From the NCBI GenBank assembly GCA_003223645.1, contig QHVT01000011.1, forward strand, positions 124,001 through 188,000: a stretch of 64,000 bases of DNA, written 5' to 3'. This DNA is from Acidobacteriota bacterium. Its GTDB lineage: Bacteria > Acidobacteriota > Thermoanaerobaculia > Gp7-AA8. The position numbers were made by a program, and so were the translations under genes. The notes beneath the pieces are model-generated. The model was given only the letters and a program-made list of their open reading frames with translations, ran no database searches and had not been told where the DNA came from. Of the stretch, positions 7,377-15,248 are shown one piece after another; the first letter of the stretch is position 1, and each line of letters opens with the position of its first letter.

Positions 7377-8393
7377 ATGTATGCAACGATAGTTTCCACC
7401 GGCGCCTATCTGCCGGAGATCGAGATCACGAACGACGCGTTGCGCGCGAGGTTCAACGGCAACGCGCCGGAGTTCGTCGACAAGATGGAAGCGTCGAGCG
7501 GCATCCGCTCGCGCTGGTACGCGCCGTCCGACTGGGCCGCGTCCGATCTCGCGCTGCGCGCTGCGCGGCAGGCCCTCGACCGCGCGCACAAGAAGCCGGA
7601 AGATCTCGATCTCATCATCCTCGGCACGGACTCGCCGGACTACATCACGCCCGCCACCTCGGTCGTGCTGCAAGGAAAGCTCGGCGCGAAAAACGCCGGC
7701 ACGTTCGACGTCGGCTGTGCCTGCGCTTCGTTTCCGACCGCGATCTCCAACGCGGCGGGACTGATGGCGACGAATCCGTCGCTGAAGACCGTGCTCGTCG
7801 TGTCCGTCTACCTGATGCACAAGCTCGCGAAGGAAGATGATCCGATGATCTTCTTCTACGGCGACGGCGCGGGCGCGGCGATCCTCGAGCGCAGCGAAGA
7901 GCCGGGATTCATCTCGTCGGCATTTCAGGCTGACGGCACGTACGCGAAAAACTGGCTGATCCCCGCGGGCGGCACGGTCGAGCCGGCGACGGAAGACGCG
8001 GCGCGCGAAGGGCGCACGATGGTGAAGATGTTCGAGCGTTATCCGCCCGAGATCAACAATGATGGATGGCCGCGCCTCGTGCGACGCGTTGCGTCGAACG
8101 GAAACTTCGACGTCAAAGAGATCGACTTCGCGATCTTCACCCAGGTGCGCAAGCCGACGATCGAGCTGGTGATGAATGATCTCGGCCTGCCGATGGAGAA
8201 GACGCACACGATCATGGAGCGCTGGGGCTACACCGGCTCCGCGTGCATTCCGATGGCGCTCGACGACGCGCTGCAGCAGAAGAAGATGAAGCCGGGAGAT
8301 CTGGTCGTGCTGGTCGGATCAGGAGTCGGCTACAACCAGGCCGCCGCCGCCTTCCGCCTTCCGACCGTCGAGAGGCGCCTCTTTGGAAATTAA
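7377..8393 (+). CDS. 3-oxoacyl-ACP synthase III-like (KAS III / thiolase-fold) enzyme
   Basis: The product is 338 aa from ATG 7377; an in-frame ATG at 7365 lies inside the repeat and would add four residues. The thiolase fold is clear: MYATIVSTGAYLPE at the start, the catalytic cysteine in the motif GCACASF (about Cys116), GDGAGAAILE, and VVLVGSGVGYNQAA near the end. The other two FabH catalytic positions look replaced: the usual HQAN-type motif reads FTQVRKPT, and the NTSAASIP-type motif reads GYTGSACIP, so the His and Asn are not obvious. This points to condensation or acyl transfer different from standard FabH. The neighbouring SDR, hydrolase and ligase suggest a dedicated acyl product, loosely recalling the OleABCD enzyme set. 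Confidence 0.8.
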   Translation: MYATIVSTGAYLPEIEITNDALRARFNGNAPEFVDKMEASSGIRSRWYAPSDWAASDLALRAARQALDRAHKKPEDLDLIILGTDSPDYITPATSVVLQGKLGAKNAGTFDVGCACASFPTAISNAAGLMATNPSLKTVLVVSVYLMHKLAKEDDPMIFFYGDGAGAAILERSEEPGFISSAFQADGTYAKNWLIPAGGTVEPATEDAAREGRTMVKMFERYPPEINNDGWPRLVRRVASNGNFDVKEIDFAIFTQVRKPTIELVMNDLGLPMEKTHTIMERWGYTGSACIPMALDDALQQKKMKPGDLVVLVGSGVGYNQAAAAFRLPTVERRLFGN

Positions 8394-9258
8394 CTCCGCC
8401 GCCGAATTCGTGCAGCTGACGCGCGGCGCGCTCGCCGCCGCCGGCTTCGCGCGCCGCGAGATCGACGGCACGGTGTACTTCGATACGGATGTCATCCCGA
8501 GCGTGAGCGAGGGACCTGGGTGGGTGGGGCAACGAAGCGCGCACCCACCCGCCCAGGTCCCTCGCTCCGCTCGGGATGACAAAACAATCGTGCTCGTGCA
8601 CGGAGTGAACGATCACGCTGGAACGTGGTTCGCGATCGCTCCAACGCTCGCAAAAACCCATCGCGTGATCCTTCCCGATCTCCCCGGCCACGGCGAGAGC
8701 GCGCCGAAAGACGGACCGCTCCCGATCTCGCTGATGGTCTCGCAACTCGATCGAGTGGTGCGCGCCTCCGGCGCGCCTTTGATCACGCTCCTCGGCAACT
8801 CGATGGGCGGCTGGATCGCCATGCTCTACACACTCGCGCATCCGACCCGAGTCGAACGATTGATCCTCGAATCCTCCGGCGGACTCGCACTCTCGCTCGC
8901 ATCGCCCGTCGTCGCAACCAATCGCGACGAAGCGATGGTCATCCTCCGCAACGTGCACGGCCCGCACTATCAACCGCAGGAGTGGGTGATCGACGCGCTG
9001 CTGCAGCGCGCGACTTCCTCTCCGATGCTGCGCGTCAGCGAAATGATCGAGCATCTCGTCGACGCGCGCCTCGGCGACATCACGGTGCCGACGACGATTC
9101 TCTGGGGCGCCGACGACGGCGTCGTCCCGCGCTCCTATGCCGAAGCGCTGCGCGATGGAATCGCGAATGCGAAGATGCACGTCATCGAAGGCGCCGCCCA
9201 CATCCCGCACCTGCAACAGCCGGAGCGATTCCTCCAATGTTTGACTTCGACCTGCTGA
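8383..9258 (+). CDS. Alpha/beta-hydrolase, with an in-frame palindromic repeat
   Basis: The product is 291 aa and its start overlaps the upstream gene by 11 nt. The core shows the oxyanion strand VLVHGVNDHAGTW, the nucleophile elbow GNSMGG (Ser about 144), the acid in WGADDGVVP, and the catalytic His in GAAHIPHLQQPERF. It is therefore a complete serine hydrolase, probably acting on a thioester or ester in the pathway of its neighbours. Residues about 36-66 (VIPSVSEGPGWVG and what follows) are translated from an inserted GTCATCCCGAGC palindrome. They sit before the first core strand, where extra residues might be tolerated. The gene overlaps the ligase gene by 22 nt, supporting an operon. Confidence 0.85.
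   Translation: MEINSAAEFVQLTRGALAAAGFARREIDGTVYFDTDVIPSVSEGPGWVGQRSAHPPAQVPRSARDDKTIVLVHGVNDHAGTWFAIAPTLAKTHRVILPDLPGHGESAPKDGPLPISLMVSQLDRVVRASGAPLITLLGNSMGGWIAMLYTLAHPTRVERLILESSGGLALSLASPVVATNRDEAMVILRNVHGPHYQPQEWVIDALLQRATSSPMLRVSEMIEHLVDARLGDITVPTTILWGADDGVVPRSYAEALRDGIANAKMHVIEGAAHIPHLQQPERFLQCLTSTC
8489..8581. repeat. GTCATCCCGAGC palindrome inside the hydrolase gene
   Basis: This is the same family as 6420-6525: left arm GTCATCCCGAGCGTGAGCGA, right arm TCGCTCCGCTCGGGATGAC. It keeps the hydrolase reading frame open. Confidence 0.85.
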
Positions 9259-10763
9259 GCGAACGCGCGCGCGTCACGCCCGATCGCCTCGCGCTCGTGT
9301 CGATCGAAACCGGCGAGCGCCTGACGTACGCGCAACTCGACGAGCGCACCGAGCGCGCAGCGCAAACGTTGCGTGCGATCCTGAAGCCGGGGGACCGCTT
9401 TGGCATCCTCGCGCACAACTGCATCGAATTCCTTGAGCTGTTCTTTGCAGCGGGAAGAGCCAACGCAATCGCGGTTCCGCTATCGACGCGCGCGACCGCG
9501 CACGAGTTGACGCACATCGCAACCGATTGCGAAATGCGCGCACTGTTCTACACGAACGAATTCGCCGATATTGCTCTCGCGCTACCCGTCCCCACGAAGC
9601 TCGCTTTTCCCGCGCCCGCGCCCGTGCCCGCTTCCGCGCCCGGGGCGGCGGTTTTAGTCGCTTCGCTCGCCCCCACCCCGGGCGCGGGAGCGGGCGCGGG
9701 CACGGGAAAAGACCGGGGCGCGGGCGCGGGTTCGGGCGCGGGTCCGGACGAACAAACTTACTGTCTGTTGTACACGAGCGGCACGACGGGAAAACCCAAG
9801 GGCGTCATGATCCCCAAACGCCAGCTCTACTGGAACGGCTACAACACGGCGCTCAATTGGGGCTTGAGAGAAGACGACGTCTCCCCGGTCTTCACTCCGC
9901 TCTACCACGCCGGCGGCATCGCCGCGTTTCTCATCCCCATCTTCTGCGCCGGCGGCACGATCGTCCTCCATAAATCTTTCCACGTCGCGCAGGTCTGGCG
10001 CACGATCGAACAGGAGCGCTGCACCGTCGTGTTGGGCGTGCCGACCATCTGGAAGTTGTTGATGGAGGCGTCGGAGTTCGCGACCGCGGACTTGAAATGC
10101 GTCCGCTGGTTCATCTCCGGCGGCGCGCCGCTCCCGCAGTACATCATCGACGCGTATCAACAGCGCGGCGTCGTCTTCAAACAGGGCTACGGCATGACCG
10201 AAGTCGGCGTGAACTGCTTCACGATGACGGTCGAGGATTCGTTCAGGAAACCAGGATCGATCGGCAAGCCGATGCTCTTCACCGAAGTGAAGCTCGAGAA
10301 CATGGACGGAAATGTCGGCGAGATGTACATCCGCGGACCGCACGTCTCCCTCGGCTACTGGAACAACGAAGAGGCGACGCGCGCGGCATACGGCGACGAC
10401 GGCTTCTTCCGCACCGGCGATCTCGCGCGACGCGACGAAGACGGCTTCTTCTACATCGCCGGACGCCGCAAGGAAATGTTCATCAGCGGCGGCGTGAACG
10501 TCTATCCCGCCGAGATCGAAGCGGAGCTGGTCGCGCATCCGTCCGTCTCCGACGCCGCCGTCATCGCCATCCCCGACGACACGTGGGGCGAAGCCGGCGT
10601 CGCCTTCATCGTCGGCAACATCACCTCCGACGATCTCACCGCCTACCTCGGCCTGCGCATCGCGAAATACAAGCTCCCGCGGCGCTTCGTCTTCGTAGAC
10701 GCATTGCCGCGTACACCGTATGGAAAAGTAGAGAAGGAGAAGTTACGGACGCTGCTGAGCTAG
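9237..10763 (+). CDS. AMP-forming acyl-CoA synthetase / ligase (ANL superfamily)
   Basis: The product is 508 aa, typical for class-I acyl-CoA synthetases. It shows the P-loop motif LLYTSGTTGKPKGVM, the A5 motif YGMTE, the A7 motif FRTGDLARRDEDGFFYIAGR, the hinge and A8 region FISGGVNVYPAEIE, and the terminal catalytic lysine context RTPYGKVEKEKL. It activates a carboxylic acid to acyl-AMP and then to acyl-CoA. Residues about 120-168 are a low-complexity insertion (PAPAPVPASAP and GAGAGAGTG) translated from a palindromic repeat. It lies just before the P-loop, in a surface linker. The gene follows the hydrolase and is followed by a TetR regulator 11 nt later. Substrate is unknown; a fatty or aryl acid is likely. 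Confidence 0.9.
   Translation: MFDFDLLSERARVTPDRLALVSIETGERLTYAQLDERTERAAQTLRAILKPGDRFGILAHNCIEFLELFFAAGRANAIAVPLSTRATAHELTHIATDCEMRALFYTNEFADIALALPVPTKLAFPAPAPVPASAPGAAVLVASLAPTPGAGAGAGTGKDRGAGAGSGAGPDEQTYCLLYTSGTTGKPKGVMIPKRQLYWNGYNTALNWGLREDDVSPVFTPLYHAGGIAAFLIPIFCAGGTIVLHKSFHVAQVWRTIEQERCTVVLGVPTIWKLLMEASEFATADLKCVRWFISGGAPLPQYIIDAYQQRGVVFKQGYGMTEVGVNCFTMTVEDSFRKPGSIGKPMLFTEVKLENMDGNVGEMYIRGPHVSLGYWNNEEATRAAYGDDGFFRTGDLARRDEDGFFYIAGRRKEMFISGGVNVYPAEIEAELVAHPSVSDAAVIAIPDDTWGEAGVAFIVGNITSDDLTAYLGLRIAKYKLPRRFVFVDALPRTPYGKVEKEKLRTLLS
9608..9749. repeat. CCCGCGCCCG/CGGGCGCGGG low-complexity palindrome inside the ligase gene
   Basis: The left arm (9608-9653) repeats CCCGCGCCCGTGCCC words and the right arm (9676-9749) repeats the complementary GGGCGCGGGCACGGG words. 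The ligase frame stays open and gains a Pro/Ala and then a Gly/Ala linker. Confidence 0.8.
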
Positions 10764-10774
10764 CATTGCCGCGG

Positions 10775-11389
10775 ATGACCCAGGAAGAGCGCTCCGAGAA
10801 ATCGAAGCAGCAGATCCTCGACGCCGCGCTGAAGCTGTTCTCGCACAAGGGATACGGCGCGACCAGCGTGCGCGACATCGCCGAGGAGGCGGAGCTATCG
10901 AAGGGAAACGTGTATCACCACTTTCCCGACAAAGAGGCGATCTTTCGCGGACTGCTCGACCGCTACTTCCAGGCGATGGGACAGCCCGACTTTCCGTTCA
11001 ACCGCGTCCTCCTCAACGGCACGTTTCCGGAGAACCTCGAGGACATGGGCAACGCCATCCGCGAGATCGTCCGCGACTATCGCGAATACGTCGCGCTGAT
11101 CTACGTCGACGTCGTCGAATTCGACGGCACCCACGTCCGCAAGTTCTACAGCGACATGGCCGAGCGCTTCGACGCGTTCATGAAAGCGCACGGCATGGAG
11201 AAAGAGCTCGAAGGAAAACTCGCGCCCGGACTCTCGCCCGTGTCCGCGGTCATGCTCGCCACGCGCATCTTCTACAACTACTTCACCGTCGAGATTCTGT
11301 TCGGAGTGAAAGACCACTTCGGAAAAGAGACCGATGCGGCGGTGCGGGAGATCTCGCGGATTTTGAGGCATGGGATGTTGAAGGGGTAG
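10775..11389 (+). CDS. TetR/AcrR-family transcriptional regulator
   Basis: The product is 204 aa. The N-terminal HTH is canonical: ILDAALKLFSHKGYGATSVR, DIAEEAELSKGNVYHHFPDKEAIF (about residues 12-55). The C-terminal ligand domain is helical, with no recognisable specificity. ATG 10775 lies 11 nt after the ligase stop, so it is probably cotranscribed with the acyl-CoA ligase and regulates the block in response to an acyl ligand, as many TetR proteins next to acyl-CoA synthetases do (inference). The palindrome at 3614-3625 is the only operator candidate seen. Confidence 0.88.
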   Translation: MTQEERSEKSKQQILDAALKLFSHKGYGATSVRDIAEEAELSKGNVYHHFPDKEAIFRGLLDRYFQAMGQPDFPFNRVLLNGTFPENLEDMGNAIREIVRDYREYVALIYVDVVEFDGTHVRKFYSDMAERFDAFMKAHGMEKELEGKLAPGLSPVSAVMLATRIFYNYFTVEILFGVKDHFGKETDAAVREISRILRHGMLKG

Positions 11390-11437
11390 GGACGAGCGCG
11401 TGCGCGGGTGATTGAAGCGATCTCGCTTGAACGTGCT

Positions 11438-11572
11438 TTTCGTGCACCGGCCGGGAACGCAGAACGCAGAGCGCAGAATGTAGAAGTGAGAAGCACATCC
11501 GCCCATCGATGCGTTTCGGGCGGCCTTCTTACTTTTACGTTCTGCGCTCTGCGTTCTGCGTTCCGGGCCGGT
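11438..11572. repeat. GAACGCAGAACGCAGAGCGCAGAA palindrome
   Basis: The left arm (about 11438-11493) reads CACCGGCCGGGAACGCAGAA followed by CGCAGAGCGCAG words. The right arm (about 11528-11572) reads TTCTGCGCTCTGCGTTCTGC followed by GTTCCGGGCCGGTG. The centre is unrelated sequence of about 35 nt. It lies between the TetR gene and the VWFA gene. Confidence 0.8.
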
Positions 11573-11611
11573 GCGCGCAAAGCACGCAACAGGCGTACGA
11601 TTCGCCCAATC

Positions 11612-13636
11612 ATGCGCAACCTGCTCTTCGTCTTCCTGCTCGCGGGCCCTGCCCTGCTCGCCCAAACTCCCTTCCAGGAAAAAGTCACCGTCACGTACGT
11701 CGAAGTTCCGGTCACGGTCCTCGGCCGCGACAACGCTCCCGTGCGAGGACTCACGAAGGCAAATTTCGAGCTGGTCGATGACGGGCAGAAGCGCACGATC
11801 GAATCGTTCGACGCGATCGACTTCGCCGCCGCGGAAACGCGGAAAGCGGTCTCGCCGCTGAACCCCGCGGCGCGCCGCAATTTCCTTTTGCTCTTTGACC
11901 TCTCGTACTCCGCGCCGAATTCGTATGCGCATGCGCAGGAGGCCGCGCGCAATTTCATCGCGCGCAGCGTCAACCGTCGCGATCTCGTCGCCGTCGCTTC
12001 CGCCGACGTCAATCGCGGCGTTCGTTTTCTCACGTCGTTCACGACCGATCGCGAGCTGCTGCTCGCCGCGATCAGGGACCCGTACAGCTTCCGCTCGTTC
12101 GATCCGCTGTCGATCGCCATCGCCGGCATCATCAACAACGAGGCGCCGGGCAGCGGTCCCGCGCCTTCGGGCATCGATCGCGCCGGAGCCGCGGAAGTGG
12201 CGATCGCCGATGTCGCGCGGCAGATCAACCGCGAAGAAGAAGGCTATCGCCGCATGCGCGTGAAGAAGCAGGTGGAGATGCTCGGCGCGGTCGCGCACTC
12301 GCTGCAGAAACTCGCCGGACGCAAACACATCGTGCTGCTCTCCGAGGGATTCGATCCGCGACTGATTCAGGGCCGGCTCGCCGGCGACTCGAAGGAGCAG
12401 AACGAAGAGAACACATTCTCGACGGCGGGCGAGGTGTGGAAAGTCGACACGGAAAAGCGATTCGGCAGCGCCGGGATGCAGAAAGACGTCGAGATGATGG
12501 CGGAAGAGTTTCGTCGCGCGGACGTCGTGTTGCACGCGGTGGACATCAAGGGACTGCGCGTGCAGAACGACGTGATGACCGGCGCGAACGCGAGCTCGAA
12601 CGAAGGTTTGTTCGTGCTCGCGAATTCGACGGGCGGCACCGTCTTCCGCAATTCCAACGACATCTCCTCCGAGTTCGATCGCCTCGCGAAGCAGCACGAA
12701 GTCGTCTACGTCCTCGGCTTCCAGTCGCCGGTCGGCAAGGCCGGCGACTTTCACGAACTGAAAGTGAAGCTCGTCAACGTGCCGGGCGCGCGCGTGCAGC
12801 ATCGCGGCGGCTACTACAGCGCGGGTCCGCTGTCGGCGCTCGAGCGAACGCTCTCGACCGCGGAAGTGATCATGAACGACATCCCGCAGAACGACATCGA
12901 CGTCGCGGCGATGGCCGCCGCGTTCCCGACGTCGAGCGAGAAGTCGCAGGTGCCGGTCATCCTCGAGATCAGCGGCGCGGATCTGTTGAAGAACGCGCGC
13001 AACGACAACGCCGGCGTGGAGATTTTCGTCTACGCGTTCGACGACGACGGACTCGTGCGCGACTCGGTCTTCCAGCGGATGCGCCTCGACATGAAGACCG
13101 TCGGCGACAAATTGAAAGAGAGCGGCGTCAAGTTCTACGCGACGCTCAGCCTGCCGCCGGGACACTACGCGATCAAGAGCCTCGTGCACGTCTCCGAGTC
13201 GGACAAGAACGGATATCAGCGCGTCGAGGTCGACGTTCCGGCGTCGAACGACGTCGCGGTGCTGCGTCCGATCTTCTTCGAAGACGGCGCGCAGTGGGTG
13301 ATGATCAAGGGCGACTCGAACGACAAGACCAACGCGCCGTATCCGTTCATCTACGACAACGGCTCGTTCATCCCCGCCGCGCGCGCGAGCCTGCGCAAAG
13401 GCGAGCCGCGTCTCTTCACGCTATGGGTCTTCAACGCGCAACGCGACGAGCTGACGTGGGAGATCGCGCCGGCGGCGCGGCTCGTCTCGGAGTCGAAGCC
13501 CGACGGCAGCGACATCACGAAATTGCTGTTCGCGCTCGAGCAGGTGCCGGCGGACGTGCGCGAGCTCGACGTCGTGATCCACAAGAAAGGCTCAACCGAC
13601 CAGCGCCGCGTCACCGTGCCGCTGTTCGTCCGCTGA
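11612..13636 (+). CDS. Secreted VWFA-domain protein of the acidobacterial type
   Basis: The product is 674 aa. It begins with a signal peptide (MRNLLFVFLLAGPALLAQ). The segment VPVTVLGRDNAPVRGLTKAN (about 30-50) is the hallmark lead-in of the VWFA-related acidobacterial family. The VWA domain follows, with a metal-site motif of DxSxS type in LLFDLSYS and a GRKHIVLLSEGFD strand (about 90-400). Residues about 410-674 form a second all-beta region. Such proteins are thought to bind extracellular ligands; no enzyme motif is present. ATG 11612 fits the signal peptide, although no strong ribosome-binding site is seen. Confidence 0.85.
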   Translation: MRNLLFVFLLAGPALLAQTPFQEKVTVTYVEVPVTVLGRDNAPVRGLTKANFELVDDGQKRTIESFDAIDFAAAETRKAVSPLNPAARRNFLLLFDLSYSAPNSYAHAQEAARNFIARSVNRRDLVAVASADVNRGVRFLTSFTTDRELLLAAIRDPYSFRSFDPLSIAIAGIINNEAPGSGPAPSGIDRAGAAEVAIADVARQINREEEGYRRMRVKKQVEMLGAVAHSLQKLAGRKHIVLLSEGFDPRLIQGRLAGDSKEQNEENTFSTAGEVWKVDTEKRFGSAGMQKDVEMMAEEFRRADVVLHAVDIKGLRVQNDVMTGANASSNEGLFVLANSTGGTVFRNSNDISSEFDRLAKQHEVVYVLGFQSPVGKAGDFHELKVKLVNVPGARVQHRGGYYSAGPLSALERTLSTAEVIMNDIPQNDIDVAAMAAAFPTSSEKSQVPVILEISGADLLKNARNDNAGVEIFVYAFDDDGLVRDSVFQRMRLDMKTVGDKLKESGVKFYATLSLPPGHYAIKSLVHVSESDKNGYQRVEVDVPASNDVAVLRPIFFEDGAQWVMIKGDSNDKTNAPYPFIYDNGSFIPAARASLRKGEPRLFTLWVFNAQRDELTWEIAPAARLVSESKPDGSDITKLLFALEQVPADVRELDVVIHKKGSTDQRRVTVPLFVR

Positions 13637-13644
13637 CCAATGTG

Positions 13645-13740
13645 GTGACCGCTGCCCTCAGCGGGTCACAGCGTCGCCGATGGCGGCGCCAGCGGCGCGT
13701 TTCGCGCCGCCGCGACCGCTGAGGGCAGCGGTCGCCACAA
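13645..13740. repeat. GTGGTGACCGCTGCCCTCAGCGG palindromic element
   Basis: Arms GTGGTGACCGCTGCCCTCAG and CTGAGGGCAGCGGTCGCCAC flank an inner hairpin (GATGGCGGCGCCAGCGGCGC). A second full copy in opposite orientation is at 36832-36926, and an arm fragment lies inside the MFS gene at 34928-34955. Confidence 0.85.
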
Positions 13741-13753
13741 AGCTTGGGTGTTT

Positions 13754-15046
13754 TCACTGCCTCTGACGGCGATAGACGATCACGTCGCGCGCACGCGGCG
13801 CGCGGAACACGGCTTCTTTTCGGAACGCGCCGAGCTTCGCCGTGATCGCGGGCGTGACGTCGCTCTCATAAAGAATCACCGCATCCGACTCGGCGAAGAT
13901 CTCGTCGACATGCTGCGGCGGAGTGCCCAACTCGATCGCCTTAGCCCCGCGCGTCAGATACAACTTGTCCCCGCACGCCCACGGCTGACTGCTCGCGACC
14001 ACGCGCGCATGCGGATCGCGGCCGACGAAGCGCGCGGCAGCGACCGCAGGACGCGACTCGTGCTCGAGAAAACGAATGCCCCACAGATTCCAGACCAACG
14101 AGATCGCGAGGAGCGCGATCGCGACATTGCGTTTCATTCCTGTGAACCCAATCGCTCCAAGAACCGCAAGGAAGGGAATCACGCCCTGCAAATAGCGCAC
14201 TTCCTTGTGCGCAATCAGCGACAGCAGCGCGAGCGGAATCAGCACGAACCACCACGTCTGTGAGCGCCGCGCCTTCCAGAAAAACGGCAGGAGCGTCAGC
14301 GCACACCACCGCGGCAGCATCTCCAGATACCAAAACAGCGACTGATGCTTCACGCGCGACGCGAAATCACGCTCGACGAGCGTGAGCTGCGCAAACTTCC
14401 GCAAGCTCGAAAACGGCGCGCCCCATCGAACCCAATCGAACACTCCGACAGTGATCGCAATCGAGCCGATCGCACCCGTCGCCACCTGCCACGCCCGCCG
14501 CCGCGCAATGATGAGCAGCGGAATCAGGTAAACGATCTCGCTGTAGCGGTCCGCAAACGCGACCCCGGTCAGCGCGCCTGCGACAAATGCATTGCGCTCG
14601 ACCATCAGCGCCGCTGCCGTGATGCAGCACGTCGCGATCACGCGAGGATAAGTCGTGCTGCCGAAGCCCAAAGGCAGCCAATGCAGTGCGAAGAGAAGCG
14701 TGGCAATGATCGGCGGCGCGTTCCAGCGCACCGCGAGCTTGTACACAAGCACGATCGTCAATGAAGACGCGATCGCGAACGGAATCGTCGCGATCACGAT
14801 CAGCGCGGACAGACTCGTAATACCGGCGTGCGTCGCAATCCAAATCAGCGGCGCCACGAACACGTCCGCCACAAACGTGTTCCGCACATCCCACGTGCCG
14901 TAATCGAAGCCGACGGCGAGTCGAAACGACTCGCCGAGGACTTCGACTTCATCGCCAGTGAGAAATCCGTAGAAATGATGCGCGAGCCACAGTTGCAGCG
15001 CAGCGTTGACGGCGGCAAGCGCGTACAGCGCGCGGCGGGGGATCAC
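13754..15046 (-). CDS. Polytopic glycosyltransferase, GT22 (PIG-B/ALG9)-like
   Basis: The product is 430 aa with about ten hydrophobic segments. The start is GTG 15046, because the nearby ATG frame stops after four codons. A first-loop acidic pair (GDEVEVLGE, about 31-39) and the motif HKEVRYL (about 276) match the D/E loop and HKE-R motif of GT22 mannosyltransferases, which use polyprenyl-phosphate sugars at the outer face of the membrane. The C-terminal 130 residues form a soluble domain. It would add a sugar to a lipid-linked or surface acceptor. Family placement rests on these two motifs; a general GT39/GT83-like transferase is the alternative. Confidence 0.7.
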   Translation of the reverse strand: MIPRRALYALAAVNAALQLWLAHHFYGFLTGDEVEVLGESFRLAVGFDYGTWDVRNTFVADVFVAPLIWIATHAGITSLSALIVIATIPFAIASSLTIVLVYKLAVRWNAPPIIATLLFALHWLPLGFGSTTYPRVIATCCITAAALMVERNAFVAGALTGVAFADRYSEIVYLIPLLIIARRRAWQVATGAIGSIAITVGVFDWVRWGAPFSSLRKFAQLTLVERDFASRVKHQSLFWYLEMLPRWCALTLLPFFWKARRSQTWWFVLIPLALLSLIAHKEVRYLQGVIPFLAVLGAIGFTGMKRNVAIALLAISLVWNLWGIRFLEHESRPAVAAARFVGRDPHARVVASSQPWACGDKLYLTRGAKAIELGTPPQHVDEIFAESDAVILYESDVTPAITAKLGAFRKEAVFRAPRARDVIVYRRQRQ

Positions 15047-15067
15047 GCCGCAATCATGACAGCCTTC

Positions 15068-15220
15068 TTTTTGGACTGCGGCAGCTACGCAGACCGTCTC
15101 AAAAACTAACTGCTCATGAAACCGTCATCCTGAGCTGCGTGAGACAGCGACGGATCTCTGAATACGCAAACTTTTCGCATTTAGAGATCCTTCGGCGTCT
15201 CCGCGCCTCAGGATGGCGGA
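15068..15220. repeat. Two adjacent intergenic repeats
   Basis: Positions 15068-15104 hold TTTGGACTGCGGCAGCTACG followed by CAGACCGTCTCAAAAA; the same string recurs at 26287-26321. Positions 15122-15215 hold a palindrome with arms GTCATCCTGAGCTGCG and GCGCCTCAGGATGGC around inner arms GGATCTCTGAATACG and CATTTAGAGATCC. Together with short flanks they fill the 200-nt gap between the glycosyltransferase and the CBM9 gene. Confidence 0.75.
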
Positions 15221-15248
15221 CCAGATGGCTTTGAGACGGATAGACGCC

